NCBI RefSeq assembly: GCF_001761485.1
Contig: NC_090773.1
Location: 2,108,001-2,172,000, forward strand
Source of the DNA: Yarrowia lipolytica
Lineage: Eukaryota > Ascomycota > Dipodascomycetes > Dipodascales
Length of the DNA: 64,000 bases
Direction of reading: 5' to 3'
Part shown: piece by piece, positions 22,291 to 31,212 of the stretch
Layout of the letters: the number at the start of each line of letters is the position of its first letter
Numbering within the stretch: position 1 is the stretch's first letter
The notes under the pieces: model-generated
Seen by the model: only the letters and a program-made list of their open reading frames with translations
Databases searched by the model: none
Told to the model about the DNA's origin: nothing
Program-made: the position numbers and the translations under genes

Positions 22291-23188
22291 GGGCGACTTA
22301 TTAAAAATCTGACTAATTCCATATCCAAAATGCGGTAAAGGACTCCGATTTAGAGCTAGGTGAATGACGGAAAGCTCACGGTCAACACTGTAGGTCTGGG
22401 ATTCTCGTTGGCATCCAAAACAAGTTGCAAACATCAGCAATAGGGCAGCTGAGGGGGCAGACGGCTTTAGGGAAGGAGCAGCCGACGTTTAAGAGATCAA
22501 TTTGCGTACAGTACATTGTCAATCACCTACCAAAAAAAGGGGAAACATGGAAAACATGAAAAACATGGAAAACATGAAAGATAACAAAACAATCTGTCAC
22601 CAAACTTGAGAAGCGTAAACATTTCCCATTTCAGTCCGATCTCAGCTATGGAGAATGTCATTCGCACCACTTGTGTCAAAGGCACCTGTTGACACCCAGG
22701 GGCTGAAACAATCAAACATACAACAACGATCATAACACCACGAGACATAGATAGCTCTCCACTCAGCTCAACTCCTCCCATTCAGCTCACACACTAATAA
22801 CTCATAATCTCACTCGTCTAACACCAATGCAAGGTTCCGCATGCAGGCTTCCCCACTGTATGCACCCCGCTCCTTCCCCACCTGAAAATTGTGACAGTGA
22901 TGTACGCACTGGGAATGCGGAGAGGGAGCCGTCGTATTTCAGCTGATTGTCGTATTTCAGCTGATCACGTGATTGGCGGTCTCCGCTCATCCTTCGTCCA
23001 TTTCTCTTGTCCTCTCAACCTTCGGCGTCTTGCACAGATCATAACCATGCTCCCTTTTATCCTCACTCTTTGTTTTTTGTTTTTTTTTTGTTTTAACTCT
23101 GCACTATCTCAGCTCTCCATACTAAAATGAGACACCAGGTTCAAAACAAGGCGGCGATGGAAGAAGAAGAGATACGTTTTGAGCTCGC

Positions 23189-23194
23189 CATATA
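23189..23194 (+). promoter_or_regulatory. TATA box of the 54-residue membrane protein gene
   Basis: TATAAA 54 bp upstream of the ATG at 23248. Confidence 0.5.
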
Positions 23195-23247
23195 AAGCCC
23201 AATACGGTCTTACTTTGGTCTCTCACTTGAACGCGCACCTTGAAAAA

Positions 23248-23412
23248 ATGTCGATAAATCAACTTCTGACGCTGTGTGCACTTGTTTCACCCGCCAGAGC
23301 CGAAACGTCCAATGAGCCCGTCTCCAGCCCGGGCGTAGCCATCGCCTTTGCCATTCTGGGGCTGGGAATGGTTTTCTACGGCCATTTCTCTCAGCAGGAT
23401 GACGAGAGTTAG
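23248..23412 (+). CDS. Small predicted membrane protein, 54 residues
   Basis: The start is the ATG at 23248 in a strong A-rich context (tgaaaaaATGt). The protein has a hydrophobic N-terminal segment that could be a signal peptide cleaved after SPARAE. A Ser/Pro-rich linker follows (SNEPVSSPG), then a transmembrane helix (about 31-46, VAIAFAILGLGMVFYG) and an acidic tail, QQDDES. It may be a single-pass type I miniprotein of the ER or mitochondria. I recognise no family. The TATA box at a sensible distance and the good initiation context support it; the short length keeps confidence moderate. Confidence 0.5.
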   Translation: MSINQLLTLCALVSPARAETSNEPVSSPGVAIAFAILGLGMVFYGHFSQQDDES

Positions 23413-24689
23413 AGGGGGAGTGGAATTGGGGTCACCGAAGATGGAACAAACCGCTATTCGGACTAAAAGTGAACGGGAAAGGACAAAAGCAAGTCTGCTA
23501 CTAGACGTCCAGGAAGAGGGAGGAGGCAAGAGAGGTTCACGTGATTTCAAATTGGCAGGATCATGTGGTGTAGTAGGGGAATTTGTATAGGTATTTATAT
23601 AGGTATTTTTCTGCATAATACATCCATCTTCACTTGTAGTTCGTGTTTGCAGGGTTTGTTGAGAAATAGTTAGGGCGTGATTGCACTGAGGGTCCAAGTT
23701 AGATATTTGTGGGTTTCAATCGATTGAATAACCCTGACGAGAAGACTGACTGGAGACAATAGATGAGTAAATAATGATACTGGAGACACTTGCTCCTATT
23801 TAACACTCCAGTTGACCAAAACCTTTACTTCAAGGCCGTTAGGTTTAGTTGAAGACATACTTGAGAAGATAGTGAGCCTAACGCGCTGAGAGAAAGGCTC
23901 CTTCCCGCCGAGCTATTGAGAAAAAAAGAAATCCTGGAGATTCATAATATTTGGAATCTCACTCAGAGTGTTCTACCTCCAATTGGTTGATATATTCAGA
24001 CTGTAAAATGCAGTACATGGTCGCTCACCACTGTTGGCCATCTTCGTCCGACTGTGCATAATCCCAACCTTGTTCAGTAATCATGGAACAGAGACAAGAC
24101 CTCTGGAATGATCAATGTTGACTTTGGAAGAGGTATGAAACCTGGAAGAGAATTTTTCCATCTACGCAGACCGGAAATCTGCTTTCCGATCCGTCATGGC
24201 ATCTCTGTAGGGCATGTTAGATACAAGTACAAGCAGCATGCCTCTAGTAGACTAATCAGCGATACATTATGGCCCAGTGAGTCGGACGGCTTACAAGCCT
24301 GACCAATGGATCATTACTTGTAGAAACAATTCAACATCTCACCTTTTATATTACTGGCTACCGCATGTCTCGGCAGAGAAAATGGCCATGCCTCCACCCC
24401 ACACTACTCCATTAAAGTTGACAGATGGTGATTACAATTGTGGGGATCCGAGACTCGTTGCAAGTGGGCTCTATATCTTTCTATTGATTATTTAAAAAGA
24501 TGAAAAATGGCAGGAGTTGTTCTTAGGGGCGTTATTGTTGAGTCTGTAAATTTTCCGCATTTTTGAAAAATCGCCTTCCGCTTATTCTCAACTCTCCCCC
24601 ACTCTCGGCCGAAACCCCACATTGAGACACTAGCGCATCAAACAACATATATACCCTCAGAATGGCTCCCAGTCAGTTACAGCAGCAGA
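23413..24689. other. Intergenic region upstream of the acyl-CoA ligase
   Basis: 1.3 kb, no credible gene. Near the right end an out-of-frame ATG at 24662 precedes the ligase start at 24690 (see findings). Confidence 0.55.
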
Positions 24690-26573
24690 ATGATCATCCA
24701 CACGTCCGATACCTCCTCGATCCGAGTCAACGATCTGTTCTGTGGCAACATTGCAGACTTCATCGTCAAGGGCGGCCATTCCAAGAGCTCCAAAACAAGT
24801 GCTATCGATGCAGCCACCGGGGAGTCTCTCTCGCACGTTAACCAACATATCCTCTCACGTCAGATTGCCTCAATTCTGACAGAATCCGGTTATGAGCCCA
24901 ATTTCGACCCCAAGTCTCACATTGGAGACGTACTTGTCACCCTCTTCCCCAACTCCATCTACAGCAGTCCCGTTCACTGGGCAGCTCTGATTCGAGGAGG
25001 AACCGTGTCTCCAGCTTCTGTGTCTTACACTCTGAACGAGCTGGCTCATCAGGTGCGAACTGTGCGGCCTAAGGTCATTGTCGCCTGCAAGAGCAAAGTC
25101 AGCCTGGCAAAGAAGGCGGTACTGATGGCTAGAGTCAAGACAGCGGTTCTGGAACTTGAACATGTGATTTCAAACGCCCCAAAATACCCAGAATCCGACT
25201 CTGTCAAGTTCAACAAAAACTCTGGATACCGCAGAGTAGCGTACCTGGCCATGAGCAGCGGCACCTCAGGAGGAATTTTCAAGGCAGTCAAAATCACCCA
25301 CTTCAACATTACCAGCTGCATTCAAGTGTGCCAAAAGTCTGCTCCAAACAGAGACACAGCGTCGCAAATTGCCTCGGCAGTGATTCCCGTCTCCCATCTC
25401 TACGGACTGAGTAAGTTTCTGATTATGGCCCCTTACGTGGGCAGCACCACTGTGTTCCATGAGAAATTCGAAATCAAAGAATTTCTGGAGGCCCAGAAAC
25501 AATTCCAAGTGAATTCTTGGCCCATCGTACCGCCTCTAGTAGTCCTGCTGACCAACCATCCACTTGTCAAAGAGTTCTCTGAGTCTCTGAGAGCCCATTT
25601 GCGTATTGTCTGCTGCGGAGCTGCTCCTCTAGGAGAAAAGGCTGCACGTGACTTCCTGACCGCCATTACAGGAAGCCCCGATGGTATTATTCAGCCGACA
25701 ATAACTTCACGAGACAAGTCCAAGTCCCGGGACTCCGGCTTCTTCAGCTCGATTCGGGCCCATGTGGCTGATCCAGCGGCAGCAGGCATCACATCAGCCA
25801 ACACTGCTGAGTCTGCTGGTCAGTCCCGTGACGCTCCACGTCTCCAAATCATTCAGGGCTGGGGGTTGACCGAAACCTCACCCACGTGCACGACTTTTGA
25901 TCCCTTGGACCCCGACCTCCACATCAAGGCTTGTGGCAAGATTGTTGCCAACACCGAGATTCGAATTCGGGGCCAAGGTCAGGATTTACAGAAGGCTCCT
26001 ATTTTGATTGAAAATTATGACGCCTATCCTTCCAAAGAGACACTACCTATTGGAGATATCTATGTACGAGGTCCCCAAGTGACTCTGGGTTACCTGAACG
26101 ACGATCATGCCGACTCTGTCTCTTTCGAGCAGTGCTATGATCCCCACGTTCCCTGGTTTCATCTCAAGTGGTTCAAGACTGGAGACGTTGGTTTTATTGA
26201 CGCCAAAGGACGTGTCATGGTGGTGGATCGAACCAAGGAGATGATCAAGAGTATGGGGAAGCAGGTTGCTCCAGCTGAAATTGAAGATCTTCTTCTGAGC
26301 CACGAGCTTGTTGCTGACGCTGCTGTGATTGGTGTTTCCAACGAGAAGCTTGGAACCGAGTCCCCCCGTGCCTTTGTTGTTCCCAAGAGCGGTTTCAAGG
26401 CTGCTGAGTTGCGATCTTGGACTGACAGCCAGCTCCCCAAGCATAAACAGCTACATGGGGGTATTGTCTTGGTAGACAAGGTTCCCAAGAACGCATCTGG
26501 CAAGATTCTGAGGAGAGTCCTGAGAGAGAGACGTGGCGACCTCGTTGAAGGAGTTAAACTTAGTAAGCTCTAG
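24690..26573 (+). CDS. Peroxisomal 4-coumarate-CoA-ligase-like AMP-forming acyl-CoA synthetase
   Basis: The 627-residue ANL-superfamily enzyme activates a carboxylic acid as acyl-AMP and transfers it to CoA. Visible motifs: the P-loop MSSGTSGGIFKAVKITH at about 187-203 (the fungal 4CL-like variant, with Phe where Pro is usual before Lys), GWGLTETSPTC (A5), TGDVGFIDAKGRVMVVDRTK (A8 hinge) and PKNASGKILRR with the catalytic Lys near the C terminus. The last three residues are SKL, a canonical PTS1, so it should be peroxisomal. The substrate cannot be read; medium-chain, aromatic or phenylpropanoid-like acids are usual. An insertion rich in Ser/Ala (about 335-390) separates core motifs. It is one of a paralogous family in this species. 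Confidence 0.92.
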   Translation: MIIHTSDTSSIRVNDLFCGNIADFIVKGGHSKSSKTSAIDAATGESLSHVNQHILSRQIASILTESGYEPNFDPKSHIGDVLVTLFPNSIYSSPVHWAALIRGGTVSPASVSYTLNELAHQVRTVRPKVIVACKSKVSLAKKAVLMARVKTAVLELEHVISNAPKYPESDSVKFNKNSGYRRVAYLAMSSGTSGGIFKAVKITHFNITSCIQVCQKSAPNRDTASQIASAVIPVSHLYGLSKFLIMAPYVGSTTVFHEKFEIKEFLEAQKQFQVNSWPIVPPLVVLLTNHPLVKEFSESLRAHLRIVCCGAAPLGEKAARDFLTAITGSPDGIIQPTITSRDKSKSRDSGFFSSIRAHVADPAAAGITSANTAESAGQSRDAPRLQIIQGWGLTETSPTCTTFDPLDPDLHIKACGKIVANTEIRIRGQGQDLQKAPILIENYDAYPSKETLPIGDIYVRGPQVTLGYLNDDHADSVSFEQCYDPHVPWFHLKWFKTGDVGFIDAKGRVMVVDRTKEMIKSMGKQVAPAEIEDLLLSHELVADAAVIGVSNEKLGTESPRAFVVPKSGFKAAELRSWTDSQLPKHKQLHGGIVLVDKVPKNASGKILRRVLRERRGDLVEGVKLSKL

Positions 26574-26678
26574 TTGGTTAGAATTGATATTTACAACAGC
26601 AGTAGTTTAGCGAATAAATGTGAGTAAGCATGTCTACAAGAGATGACATGATTGCAATAAACTCATGTCGTTCTAGCA

Positions 26679-26694
26679 TGTGATTCGAATCACA
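26679..26694. repeat. 16-bp perfect palindrome
   Basis: TGTGATTCGAATCACA, about 105 bp past the ligase stop codon. It is followed at once by an 8-bp inverted repeat (AAATCTCA at 26694-26701, TGAGATTT at 26719-26726) that could form a hairpin. It may mark the 3' end region or be a protein-binding site. Confidence 0.7.
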
Positions 26695-28001
26695 AATCTC
26701 AGGGATGTATCACAAATTTGAGATTTTTGGCTTGTGCACACGCTTGCACAATCTAACCGAGCACACACCTCAAATCTGCATCGTGTGCCGTATCTATGGC
26801 TTGGCATGCAGGTATAAGCTTCGGTGCCGTGCGAAAGCGAAACGAGGTCAGCTGCTAGGATTACCATGCAGCTATTGAACATAATTGAAGGTTGTCCTTT
26901 ATCGCTCTACTGGCTGTTTTCGAATCAGCCTTGTGTGAAGAGCGCAACGAGCTTCTCTGCGAACATTGTGTTTGGACTGAAAGTCGTTTCAAACTATGTG
27001 GATCAAGTTAGTGTCCTGTGTATCAAGACGGCTCTGTAGATAATAAGTTCTTCTTGTCCCAGTTTGGCAGACCAGATAAATGGTGCACAATTGGCAATGG
27101 TCTATCATGCCGAAGAACGTATTAGAAACTGCCTTGGTTTCTCAGATAGCCCAGTAACATCAAGGGACCTACAGCTTGGCGTTTCCAACTTACCAAATCT
27201 CTCTGTTATCTATGGCTATATAAGTAGCGGAACCTGCTGCTTGGGTCTCCATAGTCAACATGATTTTTCTCACCTCTCTTGTCTCAACAAGACTTCGGCG
27301 TAGCACGAGAGTACAGTACGCAATTGGCAAAACTTGTACATAGGATCTACTGAGAGTCTCAAAATGGTGTTCTAGGTGTTCGGGGAACTTATCGACAAGT
27401 AGGCCTTCTCCTTATTCCATATAATAACATGCCCAGTAGTGGATATGTTCTATGAAGTTGTGTAGAGGTCTTGCTACAGGTTCGGAGACAAGGGAGGTAG
27501 CTCGACGTTACCTTGAGTATGAGGAGAAAGAGAAGAAAGAATAACGCAGTGTCTGAATGTTCTCCAGGTGTACAACGACGACTATAACAAGTTCGTGCTT
27601 GTTCTCCAAGGGTGATCTGCTAAATAGAACAAGATTTGTTGAGAGACACAAGGACTGCGGTCTGTACTGAATGAGGTGAAGGCTACAGAGGAGCTGAGGA
27701 GCTTCCGATCTAGAGCTCTATATATACAAGTCTACATTTACTCAAAGTGACGCGAACCATTCTGAGCTTTGAAGACATCTCCCCAACCGCCGCCAAAAGT
27801 CAACGCTCGGTAATTGAGCATTTGGTTTCTATAAACAAGGAATTAATGAATTCAGAGTATTGAATGGCAATCATAACTACAATGTGCATTCCACAGACTT
27901 CGATATTCAGAAACTTCACCGATCTCTGGACATATAGACTCCCCACCACAATTTTCCTTCGCGCATGCCAGTTTAGAGCGTCATCTACAGGTGCAGTACA
28001 G

Positions 28002-28021
28002 TACATACTGTACAGTATGTA
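28002..28021. repeat. 20-bp perfect palindrome
   Basis: TACATACTGTACAGTATGTA, centred on the TACTGTAC motif that recurs across the intergenic DNA of this window. It is preceded by a further GTACAGTA copy at 27996-28003. Confidence 0.85.
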
Positions 28022-28474
28022 GTTATGTCAGGAGTAGAAATAACCATATTCTAGAGCTCCCGGGATTCCAGAGACTATGGTGTAAGGTCTCAATTGGGTG
28101 TTTTTTATATATTCTTATGATTTATTACAACTATATACCTAGTAAGCCGGGTTATTGGCGTTCAATAAATCATACACTTCTGAATCATTGCGATGTGCGC
28201 TGCGAGGTGCATATCAGTTGGTTTGTCGACACTTCGTCTCGTTCTTGTCTTTGTCGTGGTCTCGTAGTAGAGAATCAAGGCTAACAGATCAAGTAATCAT
28301 ATCAATCGTTCCATGTCTTATCCAGACTCGAGGTTGGTTTTGTTTGTTCTCATAAAGATCGTAGAAGGTGTAATTCGGATAAGGATAGTGAATATGATTC
28401 GTGTGTATCGCGATGGAGTCTTTGCGACATCGGGGAGTTGAAGTTGGAGTAGCTAGGTGTTTGGTTGTTATGTT

Positions 28475-29885
28475 GTTGGTTTTTTTCTTTTTTTTCTTTT
28501 TTTTCTTTTTTTTCCATAATTCCATTTATCAGAGACGTCAGCGTGAATATTTAGCGTGAGAAGACCTCACGAGTGCGTCATGTGTACCTGCCTTTATAAC
28601 AATCCTCCTAGAGTAAAAAACAACTTCCGCGCTCATTCCTCTCCGCGCTCATTCCTCTCCGCGCATCCGCCTCATAGCCACGACCACCAAGTCGCGACGA
28701 TATGCTGCAGAAACTCGGGTGAACAAGTGAGCGAAGTCTCGCTGGACCACGGAGTCAGTACCCACTAGGCCAGTTTTTCGCATAGCTCGCTCGAACTGCC
28801 ACAAAGCATGGGCGAGCTCTCTAATGTAGTTCAGCGGGCCGTCCTTAGCTTCCAGTAAGATCCAGTCCGCCATCTTTGATGGAAGGGGGACACCAATCGT
28901 CTGGCAGATGGCCTTGGACGCTGGACAATTGACGAAAAGGTGCTCGTGGAGGTAGTTCTTCTGTTTGAAGAGTTGACAAGAACTACATCCAATGTCTCTG
29001 TACTGGACAGATTTTGATTTAGGGTACCACCGGGTGAAGGGGAGGCGGCTCAGCCGCAACATGTGTAGCGTAGCAGCGCTCTTATCATCTCGTCGGTAGT
29101 GCTTGCTCAGGAACTGATTTGTCTTAAGCCAGTGTAGGTGGTTCGGATCAAGCTCGGATGGCAGTGTCCCCAACCAGTGCTTGTTCTTCATGGCCTTGAA
29201 ACGATCTCGCCAGCTGTCCTTTGCCACCTTGACAGGGACATCGATTTGCGACTCGAGATATGCACCTTGCTCCCGAGACATGGTTGCGATCGGGTTTTCA
29301 CGACGCTGGCGTTCGAACAGGTCAACTTTCGTCCTCTCTCTTGACCACTGCGCCCTAGGGCGCAAGTCGGCTGGAGGCTCCGCCAGTACAGCTATAGAAG
29401 ACAGCCTTGCAAGTCCTAGACATCGGTCCATGAAGTCAGATAGGAAGTGGCGCCAGTGCCAGCTTCCCGTCTCGAACCACTGAATCTTGTTCATTATCGT
29501 AGCAGGGTGGGATTCAAGCCCATAGCCCAATTCTACTGTCTCGCTGGAAAAGAGAAACATAGCATTTTGTCTTGCAGCAGTATCATCCCTGAAAGAAACG
29601 AGCCGCTCGCGTGGCACGGAGACTCTTTGCCTGCTCGACAATGTTCAAAAGGCCAATGCCTCCCGCTCTGAGAGGCTGATATATGAGTTCGTCGTTGAAG
29701 GTGCGATTGCCGTCCTTGTTCTTGCCAGCCAGTATTCGTTGATCTTGTCGCAGCACGTTCTGAGCTTGAGTACCACTGCTTCCGTAATATAGGTGACGAC
29801 GGGAGATAGAAGACTAGCTTGGACAGGAAAAACATGTTTATCATCCAGGCCTTGGAGTGGTGTTTGAGGTCATAAAGGGCATGTC
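28475..29885 (-). mobile_element. 5'-truncated LINE (L1-type non-LTR retrotransposon), 3' end of ORF2
   Basis: The minus strand carries the C-terminal part of a LINE ORF2. Upstream frames read LKHHSKAWMINMFFLSKLVF and then LRAGGIGLLNIVEQAKSLRA, hallmark sequences downstream of a reverse transcriptase. The long frame 28649-29641 ends with the terminal Cys/His knuckle (CSSCQLFKQKNYLHEH, then NC). A short 3' UTR with a 16-bp tandem duplication (28629-28664) leads to an A-rich tail with regular G interruptions (T-rich on the plus strand, about 28480-28514). The element lacks its 5' part, and the coding region is split over at least three frames, so it is dead. It resembles the Ylli-type LINE of Yarrowia. 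No clear target-site duplication is visible. Its 5' end lies about 120 bp from a tRNA gene. Confidence 0.85.
28649..29641 (-). pseudogene. LINE ORF2 C-terminal fragment
   Basis: 330-codon open frame of the truncated LINE. It includes the Trp-rich segment SWHWRHFLSDFMDRC and the terminal zinc-knuckle region. It is out of frame with the upstream reverse-transcriptase-proximal segment (about 29600-29700), so it cannot be translated as an intact ORF2. Confidence 0.8.
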
Positions 29886-30008
29886 TTGTTTTTTTTTTAT
29901 TCTAATGATGTATTTTTTATTTTATTTATTTTTTTGCTAATGATTCATGGATATTTATTTCAATTTTCACGTAGCACACTTTTAATTATTCTTCTTTTCA
30001 AAAACCAG

Positions 30009-30079
30009 CCTTCGTGGCCAAGTGGTAAGGCGCAGCACTAGTAATGCTGAGATCATCAGTTCAAATCTGGTCGAAGGCA
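30009..30079 (+). tRNA. tRNA-Thr (AGT anticodon), no intron
   Basis: Folds as a full cloverleaf. The acceptor stem GCCTTCG pairs with CGAAGGC and the discriminator is A. The D stem is GCC/GGC. The anticodon stem CAGCA/TGCTG encloses the loop CTAGTAA with anticodon AGT. The T arm is ATCAG-TTCAAAT-CTGGT. A T-run directly downstream (CTTTTTTTC) is the RNA polymerase III terminator. It reads ACU and, after A-to-I editing, ACC codons. No intron, although many tRNA genes in this yeast have one. Confidence 0.93.
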
Positions 30080-30151
30080 TCTTTTTTTCAAAAATTCTAG
30101 AAACGATATTTAGGCCAAATCAACTCTTTCTATTACTCAGTACTTGCGTAT

Positions 30152-30556
30152 CTACAGCTTTCCCAGCAGGTCATTGAGCTTTTCTGTGGGCCGTCCAATC
30201 ACAGCCTTGTCATCCACAATCAGAATAGGCCGCTCGATTAGATTGGGGTGTTTCGCCATGGCATCAATGATCTCGGCATCGGGCGTGTTGGCCGCCCCCA
30301 AATTGAGCTCAGAAAATTGCGGCTCGCCCTTTCTGAGCAGCTCGACGGGCTTCATGTCGAGTTTCCGAACAATAGACGAAATCTCAGCAACGGAAAGAGG
30401 TGTGTCGAGGTACTGCACGACATTGGGGCTAATTTGCTTCTGCTCCAGCAGCTCGAGAGCAGCACATGATTTGGAGCACTTGGGGTTGTGGATGAGAGTG
30501 ATTGTGGGCATGGTTGAGAGACGTTTGAGAGTGTGCAGTGATCTGAACAGAGGCAT
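30152..30556 (-). CDS. ArsC/glutaredoxin-type arsenate reductase family protein
   Basis: Bacterial-type ArsC fold, which reduces arsenate using a single Cys and glutathione/glutaredoxin. The core starts ITLIHNPKCSKSCAALELL, with the catalytic Cys in HNPKCSKS. Three arginines matching the oxyanion-binding trio are seen in ELLRKGEP, IERPILIV and IGRPTEKL. From the ATG at 30511 the protein is 119 residues and collinear with bacterial ArsC. I use the upstream ATG at 30556 because the added 15 residues (MPLFRSLHTLKRLS) look like a short mitochondrial presequence; either start is possible. The usual yeast arsenate reductase (Acr2) is of the unrelated Cdc25 fold, so this gene may have been acquired from bacteria. 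It lies just past the tRNA. Confidence 0.85.
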   Translation of the reverse strand: MPLFRSLHTLKRLSTMPTITLIHNPKCSKSCAALELLEQKQISPNVVQYLDTPLSVAEISSIVRKLDMKPVELLRKGEPQFSELNLGAANTPDAEIIDAMAKHPNLIERPILIVDDKAVIGRPTEKLNDLLGKL

Positions 30557-31212
30557 ATGTGGAGGCTGTGCACGGTATTTGTACTTTGATGTGGAGAATT
30601 TAGAGCTGCTCAATTTAACCTTTGTTTGTAATTAGGTTCGGAAATATGGGGTAGGAGAGGGAACGGGGAGGGGTTGGAGGGGTGATATAGTGGACTTAGA
30701 AGATGGACAGAAGTGGTGAGACCTGAGTCATGGGTGCCAGTATTCCTCATCCAAAGATTGAGAGCAATCGGTTGTTTTTTGAGCGAGTTGAAGAGACTCT
30801 ATCTTAGGGTAGTTTTGTCAAATATAGTCAAGTAAACTTCTGTCAACCTTGGTTGAAATTTTCACCGAGGATTTACACCAGGATTCCGTCACTTTTCTAG
30901 TCTGGATACAAGCCGCTTGGGAACCATATGAAACGCTCGTTAATACGAGCTATAATAGAGTACGTAGAAACAAGCGACTATCCAACTTGCTTCTTCGGGG
31001 CTCTGCATCTACATGCATTATCTATAGTATGTACAGTATATACAGTACATAGAGTACATCTCGCTTTTATAGAAGATTGTACGCAAAGGGTCTGGACAAA
31101 CAGATGTTAAGACACCTGTTCATTGAGTCGGCTTCTGCGTGGGGCATGTCGCAGACTTCCGATGGAAGCAACTTTGGTTCATAAGTAGCTGCTCGTTCGC
31201 TTGTCGCTCCGC
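30557..31212. other. Intergenic region
   Basis: About 650 bp upstream of the ArsC-like gene and downstream of the STR2-like gene. It contains a GTACAGTA copy at 31031. No gene seen. Confidence 0.6.

Larger units (their letters stand above)
19893..23247. other. Gene-poor region with degenerate coding traces
   Basis: 3.4 kb without an intact gene I can support. It holds an A-rich tract, a stretch at about 21.5-22.3 kb that looks like decayed coding sequence (listed separately), and a TATA box before the small gene at 23248. Confidence 0.55.
26574..28474. other. Gene-free region with palindromes
   Basis: 1.9 kb with no credible gene. It contains a 16-bp palindrome and a small hairpin just after the ligase gene, GTACAGTA motifs at 27311 and 27996, and a 20-bp perfect palindrome at 28002. 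Confidence 0.55.
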
